This document shows, piece after piece, positions 19,195 to 29,774 of a stretch of DNA of 64,000 nt (its first letter is position 1; every line of letters starts with the position of its first letter). The stretch lies in NCBI GenBank assembly GCA_036346375.1, contig CM070520.1, positions 43,047,854 to 43,111,853 on the forward strand. Reading direction: 5' to 3'. The stretch comes from Guadua angustifolia (taxonomy: Eukaryota; Streptophyta; Magnoliopsida; Poales; Poaceae). The notes beneath the pieces were generated by a model, which did no database searches, was not told the origin of the DNA, and saw only the letters and a program-made list of their open reading frames with translations. The position numbers and the translations under genes were made by a program.

Positions 19195-20774
19195 TGTAAT
19201 ACCGCAAATCGTTTACTAGGGTCTCTGGCTAGAATTGTTTTGTCTTCGTAAATCCAAGGATTTTCTTTTCGTCGTGGGTTCGAAGTGTCAGTCTTTGGAG
19301 TTGGTTGCTTTGTGGTCTCTAGAGGTGGTGTTGTTTATATTCTTTTTCCTCTAACCTCTCTTTCTCTTTCTTCCGATGTGTGGCTGTAATTCTTTAGGGG
19401 GTGCCTCTTTTTTCCCCCATCCCTGCCGACTCCTTCCCCTCTCCTTTTCTGGATTGAGCGCTCCCTGGCCGACTGCCCTCCTTTTCCCTTCACTGGTTGC
19501 ACGCTCCAGGGGCTGCGCCTCCTTCCCAGCCTCAGTCGGTGACGCCCTTGTCCCCTGCCAAATCCAGCTGCCTCCCCCTCGTGTATTCTCTTGGCTTTTT
19601 CCCCTGTGCCTCCTTCCCTCCTCATTTTCCCCTGATCGGTTCCCTCCTGGCGGTAGGCAACCCGGCATCAAGCCAGCAGAAGGGCAGCGAAGCGGAAGAA
19701 GCAGAAGAAGCAGCAGACTGTGGGCTTTGGTGCTCCGCACCCCGGTCGGCGGTGTCTTGCCCTCCTGGCAAAGAAGTCCTCAAGACAGCGCTGCCTCGGC
19801 TCCTCCATCTCCCTTCCTCCATGAGAAAAAAATGAGGTAAAACCCTAGGAATTTGGGGGTTTAATTGCTTGCATGCTAGGTGTTTGATGAAATACCTAGA
19901 AGGTTTCGGTTATGGTATCGCGGTGAGTTAAGTGTGCAAGGTTGAGGGATGGGCTTGGAAATGCAAGAATCGATGCATTTCTTAATTTATGTCGAACTAG
20001 AATTTTAGCAATTGTTTTTACTCATGCAATCTGTGGAAGTAATGTTACCTTGAGTGTTGGTTTGCTTTCTTACACTTTCTTGAGGAGAACAATGAAGGAT
20101 GACATTGTTGTCCCCATGCTCGATTTTCAAATCAAAGATGGCCACATTGCACCTTTGGTGTATGGTTCACAGGGTGATTGGGATAATAGCTTGAAGATAA
20201 TACTTGATTGGTCCCCTTTTCCTTCAAAGGAAGAGCTGCTACAGCAGTTAAATGATATTAATAGTCATGGGACTAAGGTGGCAATATACAATTTATGGAT
20301 GAACGACGATGGTCTTTTAGAACTTGACTTTGAGGATGATGATGAGGACATATTACTTAGAGATCAAGGTATAGCCAGTGGGGCAGCATCAAAGATTCAA
20401 AAAAAAAAGAAATTTTTCATCAACATATATTCCACAGGCTCAGATTTTCATTGCGTGCGTATACATCTATCCTTTACCTTAGGAAGTTTGAAAACTTCCA
20501 AATTATATTAAGAGGAAAACCTGTTGAACAGATAAGCATTTCTAATGAACTGAAGTTGAAAAAGGTAGTTACTTACAAACCTCAAGTCGCACATGATTCT
20601 TAAGTGGTAAGTAAATTTGTGCCATAGTCATTCATTTTATCTGCTGTTCTTTTGCATGATAGTCTGCACTTAATTCCAATCATACCTTGTTTCTTAGCTT
20701 AGTGGATAATCATGCTCATGTACTGATATTCCTTTGTGATTCCATTTTTTTGTGGCTATGAGTGAATTGAAGTT
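19195..20774 (+). repeat. Gypsy-type LTR 'C', truncated, with second MORC copy
   Basis: Starts TGTAATACCGCAAATCG after a polypurine tract and runs almost identical to LTR A, apart from a divergent purine-rich patch (A 10010-10180 versus C 19650-19760). Similarity to A stops after gaattgaagtt at 20774, where minus-strand gypsy gag sequence begins. About 1.7 kb of the LTR is missing and is not found elsewhere in the window. Confidence 0.85.
20008..20774 (+). pseudogene. MORC: Captured MORC-family ATPase gene fragment, copy 2, truncated
   Basis: Same fragment as 10448-11412, truncated within the intron. Trp is intact here (TGG at the codon that is TGA in copy 1). The ten-A frameshift run (20399-20408) and the TAA before the splice donor (20601-20603) are shared with copy 1. 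A 189-codon open frame (19942-20511) includes LTR sequence at its start and an out-of-frame tail after the A run, so it is not a natural protein. Confidence 0.9.
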
Positions 20775-22105
20775 TGTCGTAATCTCCAGGTCTTCGGTGA
20801 GACGCCGGTCGCGGACGCCGAACTTGAAGGCCTTGATCACGGCCTCGTCGGAGACACTCGGAATCAGGTTCCTTGTGCAGATGAGCCGCCGCACGAAGTC
20901 GCGGAGAGGTTCATTCTTCCCCTGGATAACCCGGTCCAGATCCTTCTCCCTGCCGGGCCGCTCGTAGCAACTTCGAAAGTTGGAACGGAGGGCGCTCTGA
21001 ATTTGACGCCATGAGCGGAAGGTGCCGGGCTTCTGGTTGAAGAGCTAGGTGTGGGCGGCACCGTCCAAGACGGTAGGGAGGTAGTTGGCCATCACGTACT
21101 CGTCTCCTCCTGCAGCCAGGATAGCGGTGGTTTAGATCGAAAGAAACTCATCGGGGTTCTTCGTCCCATCGAACCGCTCGATCAAGGCGGGCTTGAAACG
21201 AGCCGGGCAGCGCACCCGCCAAAGGTTGTCGGAGTACACTGCGCAGTCGTAAGCCGAAACAGGGGCGAGCCTAGAGAGGTGATCGCCGCTGCTGGAGTCA
21301 GAGTCGTGTGTGCCTCGGTGACCCGACCCACAACCACGCCGGTCGTGGCGACGGGCCCGAGCATCACTTGGGAGGTACTACAAGCGCTCGTGGACCCGAC
21401 GGCGTCTTGGGGGAACGTCAGGGGAAAGGCGACGCGTCATTGCTAGAGCGGAGTCGCTATAGGTCGGTTGCCGCCGCTGCCGTCGGTCGAACTCGGGGAA
21501 CGACGACGAGGCGGAGTACGGGATGGATCTTGGGATTGCCGACGTGCGGGAGACCAGCGGGGACGTTGACGCCTTCGTGAGGAACTGCCGTCACTCTTTA
21601 GGGACCGTGACCTAGAAGGGCGGCCTTGGTGCTGCGACAGCACAACTTCAGTAGCGGCCTTATAGAGCTCATCTGCGAGAGCTCGCCGAAGAGGCCCAAC
21701 CTCGAACGGACGGGGTCGGTCATGATTCGAGCGATCGCACGGAGGCGCTCGCTCGATTGAGGGAGCTTGGAACGTCCAGACGATGTGCCAACCTTCTCAT
21801 GCTCCTCTCGCCAGAGGGCAGTTATGGCCTGGTTGATGGCGACTTGGGCCATCCGGCGAGCGTCCTTAGGACTCTTCGGGCTGCGCTCCCCTTCCTCCAC
21901 GCTCGTGCCATGGCTAGCAGCCATGAGTACAAGCTGGTCACACAGCGGCGGAGAGGGGGAGAATAGGGACGTGGAGCTTCCATGCTCGGGGACTGCATTC
22001 GAACCCGAGCTCACGGAATGTGCTGCAACAACAGACGCCATACCACGTAAGTCTTGATCTTCTTTCGGATGAGCGAAGCTTTCGCGCCCCACGGTGGGCG
22101 CTAGC
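20775..22105 (-). pseudogene. Gypsy gag and leader on minus strand, truncated
   Basis: Reading leftward from ATG at 22041, an N-terminal region is followed by a basic Ser/Arg-rich stretch (about 21450-21640) and then a Retrotrans_gag-like core. The core reads KPALIERFDGTKNPDEFL, then DEYVMANYLPTVLDGAAHT, then FRSCYERPGREKDLDRVIQG, and ends ISDEAVIKAF-like near 20850 (seen as VSDEAVIKAFKFGVRDRRL). Gag packages element RNA. Stops interrupt the core near 21138 and 21045, and a frameshift lies near 21650. Protease and polymerase are absent because the sequence is cut at 20775 against LTR C. The leader 22082-22105 contains tagcgcccaccgtgg (minus), a decayed TGGCGCC-type primer site. Confidence 0.8.
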
Positions 22106-22727
22106 TGTCGACGATCGGGATCGCCTGACCGCAAACGAGGAACGGGGTTAGTGTGAATGGGGGAACCCAAAACGAGCTACGCTCAGTGGAGAAACAGACG
22201 TTGGTCGAGGTGAGGCGTCAAAGGGCAAGATACAGTGAATTATTCTGGTTCAAGCCCCCGTGAGGGTAATAACTCTACTCCAGTCCTCTCCTGAGGAGGA
22301 GGAAGTCTCTATTCTTGAGTACAGAGGTGGTTACAACTTGAGCTTGAGCACTCTGATTATGGCTATTGTCCTATTGCTTGCGTGTTGATGTCACCGTGTC
22401 GTTTGCCGTTCTGCCTCAAGGAATTTTATACCCCTCCCATCCGTTACCAGAAACGGCCAGGAGAGATTCCTGGAGTAGTGCATGGTGTGCATTGAAGACG
22501 TGCTGCAACTATTCTGGATCTGACGCCCACGTCCGCCTTAACCCCGGGATTCCTGGTCTTGGTAACCGCCGAGTAAGCACACACCTTCATGCCAAGGTCG
22601 AGGTCATGCGGGAATTGGGTTCCCACTCGTCGAGCTCAAGGTCGTGCGGGGATTGGCGCGGCTTAGGTCGTGGTCGTAATCCCATGTTGCCCAGCCCCGA
22701 GCTAGGGACCCTGTTGACTGCGCGTTG
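22106..22727 (-). repeat. LTR of the minus-strand gypsy remnant (interrupted)
   Basis: On the plus strand the LTR starts TGTCGACGATCGGG at 22106, next to the gag leader and primer-site remnant. It is interrupted at 22727 by a solo LTR and probably resumes at 25833-25845 (cattgacctgtca), ending in CA. A TATAAAA box on the minus strand lies at 22424-22430. The outer end is inferred. Confidence 0.6.
22424..22430 (-). promoter_or_regulatory. TATA box of the gypsy LTR
   Basis: Minus strand reads ggtataaaattcc. It is the only TATAAAA-type motif in this LTR and lies about 320 bases from the gag-side end, a usual placement for an LTR promoter. Confidence 0.5.
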
Positions 22728-25700
22728 TGTCGGGACCCGAATGTGCAAATCCGGACCCTCTGTGTATTCAGCACTAGTCCAGGATCACGCTAGTGCACAC
22801 AGTCTCAACATCGGTACATATCACAGTCATAACCAACGAAATAATAAGTACTTTAATTAAATACTCAAACTAGTTGGTTGACCTTATGGTCATGTTACAA
22901 AGATACGCCTCGCAGGGCGAAGACTTATTAAAATATTCAAATGCAATGAAATAAAAAGTAAACTCGTGGCGCCAACCAATTTGCCACGAGTAAGCGATCG
23001 GGCTCGCTCCTAGTTCGCTCGGCTCCTCGATACTCCTCCTCTGGCGGGTTGCTTCTTCTTCAAGCTGAAGTTGTGTTGTTGTGGGGTGAGTACTTTGAGC
23101 ACTCAACAAGTCATGCATGAGAATGCAAATCTAGTATTCTACATGCATGGCTTAGTACAAAGGATAGGCTATGGTTCATGAGCGATCTGACATTCAAGAA
23201 TAACGATAATAGATTGCAAAGCATAAAAAGCAAGAGTAGGAATAGTAGCTTTCACAAACATTCAAGTTTTAAAGCATTTTTTTCCATCCTAAGTCAAGTT
23301 CAACATCATCAACCCAAGTAGCTTCTATAAACATTTCTTTTCATGAAAATCTAACCCTTGGCCAGTAATCACGAGCGTTGCTCAATCTAGTGAAACACGG
23401 CTATTCAATAGGTTGTACACTCTGCAGAGGTTATACACTTTACCCACAAGATACAGTCAAATACCACCAAGGCAAATAACAATGTGAAGCCTTTCCAAAG
23501 TTCCATCTAAACTTCGATCTTGCCGCTAAGGTTTCAACACCGGAGGGATGGTTACCACACCAGGGCCCCCTCTTGCGCCATGTGAGTTCTCATTCGCTTC
23601 TCCTGGCCTCACACCACCACGCAAGATCAAGAATAGATTTCCCGGTTTACTCACTAAGCCCGTCCCATTACGGAGCTTGTGGTTGTATGAGGGACTCAGT
23701 TCAAATGCTCGCAAGGTTAAGTCCTTAGTTGACCGAGGCAAGACTAACCAAGTGTGATCTCCATATCAAAACCAATAAAAACCAAATTCGACCGCCAGAT
23801 TGCCACTCTTGGCCCACTGAAACAATCTTGCCGCATGCCTCGGTCTAAATCATTTTCCCACCCGGTTCTTTACCATTGCACCACGTGCCATCATCAACTC
23901 AATAACACATGTCTCATTCACAAAACAAGTTCCATATCTCATTAAGTCAATATTTTACTTTGGTACTTCCAAAATCATGAATTGTCCACGTGGCGGGCTA
24001 AGCATACTACTTGGTCTACTCAACCCATGTTGGCAATTAAATAATGTCCAACTATTAATCCACAACCTAGGGTGACAAATGATTCATGGCCTACAATTAT
24101 TTACGACAAGGTGGCATACAACAACTAGGCATTTAGCTAATCCCAAAATGCATTCAATCAAATTTTACTAAATTAGCATGCAATAAATTAAATCAAAATA
24201 ATTTTCTCTAATAGGTTCAACATGATCAAACACAACTTGCCTTCAAAAAGTACTGATTACGCTCTGAGCTTGCTCTCGGTCAGAACCTCTCCTCGAAACC
24301 CGGGTACTTCAACGTCTCACGCGTACGTATATACAAAACAATAAAATAAATAAACAGTAGACATACAGTGTTCAAAAATTCAAATAAAATTCATAAACAG
24401 AAAGATCACAATTTTACAAATTTATAGAAATTGGAATCACTCAAATCGGAGTTAAAACGCAAAAGTTATAAGCATTTGAAGTTTCAAAATATATTTTAAA
24501 TCAATAAACCGAATTAAATAAATATTTTCTTTTTCGGAAAATTAATTATTGCGTCATCAGTGACACGTGTCAGCACCAGAGAGTGACACGTGGCCTTCTT
24601 GCCGTCGCCACCTGACCGGCTCCCGTGATGACGTCAGCATGACGTCATCATGACGTCAGCACGGCTCGGCTATCTCACTGACAGATGGGTCCCACCGTGA
24701 CGTCAGCATGACGTCAGCGGTGACGTCGCCTACACGGCGCGTGGGCGGCGGGTGGGCCCGTCTTTGTCGGCGTCTCATCGCCGCGACAAGGCTCGTCGCG
24801 ATCGACATGCGGGCCCGCCTTGTCAGCGACTCATGCGCACAGCGAACGTGTGGTGAGACTGACATGTGGGTCCGCCTTGTCAGCGTCACATGCACAGTGA
24901 ACGGCGACGTGGCACGACGGTGGCTCTCGGATTTGCATCTAACGGTGGAGATCAGAAGATGGGGTTCACTATTCCTAAGGCGACGTGGGCTCACCTCAGC
25001 GGTCGGATGGAGATCGAACGGCTGTGGAAGCTCGTGAAACCCGGCGTCAATGCGGCGGCGCTGGCTGACCGGAGATGAGGACGACGACGTGCGGCGCGGC
25101 GTTTCCGTGGACCTCCGGCGACGTGCGGTAACGCTTCCGACGCGGCTTGACGAGGTGAATCCGATGGTGGCACGGGCGACGGCGGAGGATCACCGGCGGC
25201 GACGAAACGGCGCAAAGAAGTGCGGCGGAGGGCTTCGGGACTTCGGCGAGCTCGTGCGGCGTGGCGGCGGCGTCTCGGGAGGCGTGCGGTGTACGGCTGG
25301 GTGCGGCGCAAGGTGAGGATCACGATGCGGGTGGCGGCGCATTAAATAGCCCTCTCGGCGTCCGTGAAAAGCGCGGAGTCCGAGGCCCACACGGGCGGCG
25401 GCGGAGTCCGGCGGCGACTCGGACTGGACGACGTGGCGCAACGTGGACCGTCGGATGGAGATCGGACGGTCACCGCGCTAGAGTTTTTCCGAGCTGGGCC
25501 GCACAGTACTCGGCCCAACACTATTCATCGGGATTTTTAATCCTTTTTCGATTTAAAATAATTCCCAAAAATCAAATGATTTATTTGGGGCTTTAAAAAA
25601 TACTAGAAAAATTCTGGAAAAATTCCTAAAAATATTTTAGAACATTTGTGACTCAAATAAAATGTTTCCAGCAAAAATTTATTTTAACTTTTCCATTATT

Positions 25701-25832
25701 TAATTAATTTGTTAAATGGGTTAATTCAAAATAAATTCAAATAATTTCAAATAAATCCAAATAAATTCCAGAAATTCCCAAAAATTCAAAATACCATTAA
25801 AATGCAAGAAAAGCAAAAATTGGGGTGTTACA
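22728..25832 (-). repeat. Solo LTR, chromovirus (RIRE3/8-like) type, minus strand
   Basis: Plus-strand ends are TGTCGGGACCC at 22728 and GGGGTGTTACA at 25832, with no internal region attached. Flanks CGTTG (22723-22727) and CATTG (25833-25837) form a target-site duplication with one transition. Blocks match the reverse complement of the LTR at 53671-57378, including ggactagtgyag, catgacttgttgag and gtacaacctctgcagagt. The promoter-like part (24560-25500) is very CpG-rich. It is inserted in the gypsy LTR remnant. Confidence 0.9.
24629..24716. promoter_or_regulatory. Cluster of five TGACGTCA palindromes in the solo LTR
   Basis: Perfect TGACGTCA sites lie at 24629-24636, 24640-24647, 24651-24658, 24698-24705 and 24709-24716, with a near match at 24721-24728. 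TGACGTCA is the core of plant bZIP (TGA-class, C-box) sites. The related LTR at 53671-57378 has one such site (55440-55447). The cluster may be an enhancer, but function is an inference. Confidence 0.7.
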
Positions 25833-26311
25833 CATTGACCTGTCAAAGATTCTTCAGTCCCCGAAATTTCCAATTTGAAACTGTCTGTAATGATACCCTC
25901 ATCAGAGACGGTACTGCAGTGGAACCATATATGATTTGTGCCTCTTTATAGACGGTTCTTCTTTAGAACCGTATGTGATGTTGATTTTCTATTGATTACT
26001 AAATTTTAATTTATTGGCTAGCCTTAGAAATTGCTAGCCATGCCCTCTAAAACAAAAGATAGTACATAGCATGACCAGCATATTATTATGACATAAATTT
26101 AAAAATGTACTCCAATCACATGTTACACAACATACATCACATCCATTTCATAAATCAACTAACATATATACTAACCAATTGGATTCAGAAGTACAAATGA
26201 CAAATTCATAGCATAAGGTTCACAAATTAATCTGAATGCACGATAAGTAACAAATTCACAACTCGTGATCTGTTGAGCCCTGAGTAGCATCTGCCCTCTG
26301 GATTTAAGACC

Positions 26312-28580
26312 TCACACATCAAGAAAGTACAGAGCTATCCTCGAATACCCTAGCAGGTCAGCCTGTTCCAACGGAGATTCAGTGCACTGGCAAGCCTGTC
26401 GATGAAAAGAGTAAAGTCCCACATGTATATAAATTAATAAGTGGAAATAATTATTGCAAGATTGACAAACCTGTATGACATTGGTCTTCTGGGAACTAAC
26501 AAGGAGTGCCATGTTGTGGCAAACATAGAATCCACATAGGTCAGTGCCCTTTGACTGTTGGTGGCATTGCCAAAACCTAATAGGTTAATTAGTTCCGAAG
26601 GTATTATTATGGAGTGTGAAGGATTATTGCGTACTATCAGATACCGAAAACTTAAAAGTGTACGTTAGAGTGGCTGAGCTCTTCTTGTGTGACCCTCCCC
26701 TCAATTTGTAGACACCAAATGACATGTCGAGAAAATCTCTAATAGGCTTCAAATCATGGGTGTCGCCCTTTTTGGAATCAAGGTAAATTACCCAGTTCTG
26801 TCTCAGTATAGTTATGAGTAGAACCCAGTGATACCTACATAGGTATGTCATCATGATCACTGAACCTAACTTTGAGGTGAGATATATAGTAGAAATTAAT
26901 GAGTATAGCATCTGGACGAAGCACTTACCTCGGGTTGTAGGGTAAAAATATGAATTTTTTGTCTGAATGAGCCAACAGTACTTTTTCCACGTACTCGTGG
27001 ATGACTTCTTTATTTTCATCCATGGTTTGCTTGGACACCATGTGTGGGTTGGTGAAACCCCCCAGTTGTTCCCTTGCTAATTGCTATTGCTTTCAGATCA
27101 TGTATCTACATATACAAAATCAAGGATGATATATATGACATTTATCGGTGCGTCAGAAATGTAGATGGTGATTGCACACACTTATATTATCCAGCATCTT
27201 ATGAGTGAGGCGTCGAGTGATTTGAGGTTATACAGATCGAACAAGTCAGTAAAGCAGACCACGAAGACGCCATCTAAAGACCAGTGTGAGAAATACTCCT
27301 CCTTGAAGCTCACCGAGATATTCGATGTTCGTTGGGCCACTGGCTTGTTGGCTTGTTGTATGTACCATTCTTGCAATCTAACGCAGACTAATGAAAGTGT
27401 CTCCATACGTTCATCCAGAACGAACGGCTGCCCCAGCTCGAATTGCCAAACCAATGGGGCAAACGGAAAGTCACGAGCTGACGTGGTCCATTTCGATTTG
27501 CCCTTGTCTTCACCTCCCCTTCTACCAAATTTTGCCCTCACAGGAGACGACTGGGCCCTTACTGCAGTAACGGTCTACGTGAGATTCCTACATCCTTCTT
27601 CTCGTCCGCCTCAAATGCGTAAATCCAAAGAATGCTGGCTAGGGTGACGCTCGTGCTTCTTTCGCTTCTCCCGGGGCTTCTCCCCGTGCTGTATAGCCGG
27701 GAAGTGGCATATAAAATAGGAAATGAAAGCCTTTTTGACGGGCTGAGCCTATAAGCGACCAGTCTTTTTGATTTGATGAGACATGATAGCCAATTTGGCG
27801 GGCTTCTTCGATGCATGACATGGCTCTGGTAGTGCTGGTAGCTCCGACACAGCATGTGGTACCTCATTAGCGGGGTTTGCAAAGGACACGCTGCCCGAAG
27901 AAGTGGGATGTGACCTCGCTCTTCCCTAGTTTTGGGCACACGGGTCCACGATCAAGGCAAATGGAGATGCGACCTCCTTCTGGACTGCCTCATCATCCTC
28001 CCTCATCCATTGCGCGATCTTACCCGCGTACCTAATTGAGCCGAGTCTGTGTGGGTGTGTGTTTTTTAACTGGACGGTCTTGTGAGCCACGCTTTGAAGC
28101 ACGAACTCTTCCGTCGTCTTCAACTCAACAAATTAACCCCAAATGTCTTTAGAGATGAACCCGTACTTCTAGAACAAAGACATTTCCTTATTGACATAAT
28201 TAGCAACGAGAATGCTCTTGAAGTTCTTCCACGCCTTTCCCGCCACTAGCAATGCGTACCGTCGTAGTGTAGGCATAGCGTCTTGTGGAAGCTCGAACGA
28301 CGTGAATATTTCTATCACCAGGTTATCGTGCTCCTTATCTGTCAGTGTCTTCCATGATGGAAAGGTGATGGGGACCCTTTCATGCCCAATGACCCTGCAC
28401 ATAGTTCGAAAAGCTACTGCAGCCTTTGGAAGGGCGATAGGGGCCCCATCAAGCAGATCAACCACCGTGATGGTGTATCGCCTTTAAGGCCTTTTACTAA
28501 GCCCTTTTGTACCGTGCATGTTTCCTTCTACATTGGGCGTCATCAGATCCCTTCGGCGGCGAGGATTGAGGGGACGCCAT
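26312..28580 (-). pseudogene. CACTA second ORF with Ulp1-like cysteine protease domain, broken
   Basis: Starts at ATG 28580 (MASPQSSPPKGS). The conserved N-terminal region of plant CACTA ORFs follows (CRVIGHERVPITFPSWK near 28390). FELGQPFV and LQEWY, near 27370-27440, belong to the mid-region. The protease part reads YHWVLLI (His) and WVIYLDS (Asp) near 26770-26840, then CHQQSKGTDLCGFYVCHNM near 26505-26575, giving the Gln and Cys. So His, Asp, Gln and Cys are all present, spread over exons. A last short exon ends at TGA 26312-26314. Two adjacent stops after codon 27 and several frameshifts break it. These proteins resemble SUMO proteases, but their substrate in CACTA biology is unknown. Confidence 0.85.
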
Positions 28581-29464
28581 CTTGTATGATGCAAGGTTAA
28601 GAGTAGGTAAGTTAAGAGAAGTAAATTTAAGAGAAGATAAGTTAAGAGTTATTTTGTACATGAAAAGTTAAGAGAATCAATATTGCTTACAACACCAATC
28701 AGGCAAATGTGAAGATTTAATAGGAAGATGTGAATTTGTTTGTGGTGCTCTCAAAAATTGGGCAAATGTGAAGATTTTTTAATCTTCATTCTCAATCACA
28801 AATGGTATTGTGTTTTAATGGCTGAATTTGCTGATGCATAAATGAATTTTATGTCATTCATACAACGAATAATGTCTTCTATCACAAACTGAATGAAGAT
28901 TGTATTATATTGCTCTCAGATAAGGGTTGGTTGAAGATTTTAAATCTTCAAGCTTAATCACGAATGGGCTAATAATTAATTCAGTGAATAAGGCCTTGAA
29001 CCCTTACCACCTTAATATTCAGATTAAGCACTTGCTAACTGAATCAACAATAGACTACCAGTTCAGCAGTTTAATAAGATGATTTTAATGCAGTACAACA
29101 GCACTAAAACTGATCCACTCAATCAAACTTTAAGCACACCAATAATAGTTAAGATAACAAAGTGTATTTAACTAAGCATCTAAATAGCACATGTACTGAT
29201 ATAACAATCTCAATCAAGCATGGATCGTAAATTAAACCGAATCGTCGTGACTAATAGCACAATCAAGATTAAACCAAGAGCTAGTATATATAATGAAGTT
29301 CTGATAGAAAGGTAATAACAGTCAAGAACAAGCTATTAGCCAGATATAATCTAATTAGCATTTAAGCCTATGGTTCAAGGGCTAGTTCATAGAAATAAAT
29401 GTTCTAGTCATCACAATACCCATTATCATCTTCGAGCAAGTAAGGCAACAAAAAAACGAAGACA
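28581..29464. other. Non-coding interior of CACTA element 3
   Basis: 28598-28680 is a degenerate repeat of aagttaagag words. The rest is AT-rich with repeated gaagattttttaatcttca-like and tgaat words and no coding frame. It links the two genes of the element. Confidence 0.6.
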
Positions 29465-29745
29465 AAAAGCGGGGAGGGCACCACTGAGGGGGGAGGGCAT
29501 GGGGAAGGGAGGAGGGCACTACCGAGGGAGAGGGCGTAGACGAGGGGAGACACCACCGAGGGGGAGGGCGCGGCCGAGGGGGGAGGGCGCGGCTAGGAGT
29601 CGCCGCTAAGGGGGGAGGCGCAGCCTAGAGGGAGAGCATGGCCGAGGGAGGAGGACACCACCGAGCTAGGGTGCGAGGCGTGTGTGGGAGGCGCCACGAG
29701 GGGGAGGTGTGGCCAAGGGGAGGGCGCCCAAGGGAGAGGGTTGGC
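29465..29745 (+). repeat. G-rich minisatellite (gggggagggc units)
   Basis: Irregular 15-25 base units such as ccgagggggagggcgcgg repeat across 280 bases, leaving G runs of 3-6 at short spacing on the plus strand. This is compatible with G-quadruplex formation and is low complexity. Open frames through it are artefacts. It abuts the broken 3' end of the TNP2 gene. Confidence 0.8.
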
Positions 29746-29774
29746 TAGCTTGTGGTTGTAATAAACTGAGTGTG

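Noticed and set aside
19942..20511. 189-codon open frame as a possible intact gene
   Set aside because: Its start is LTR sequence and its end lies out of frame after a ten-A run. The natural MORC frame continues in another phase. It is part of a captured pseudogene.
24560..25500. CpG-rich block as a host gene promoter or exon
   Set aside because: It lies wholly inside a solo LTR with target duplication, and the related LTR at 53671-57378 has the same kind of block.
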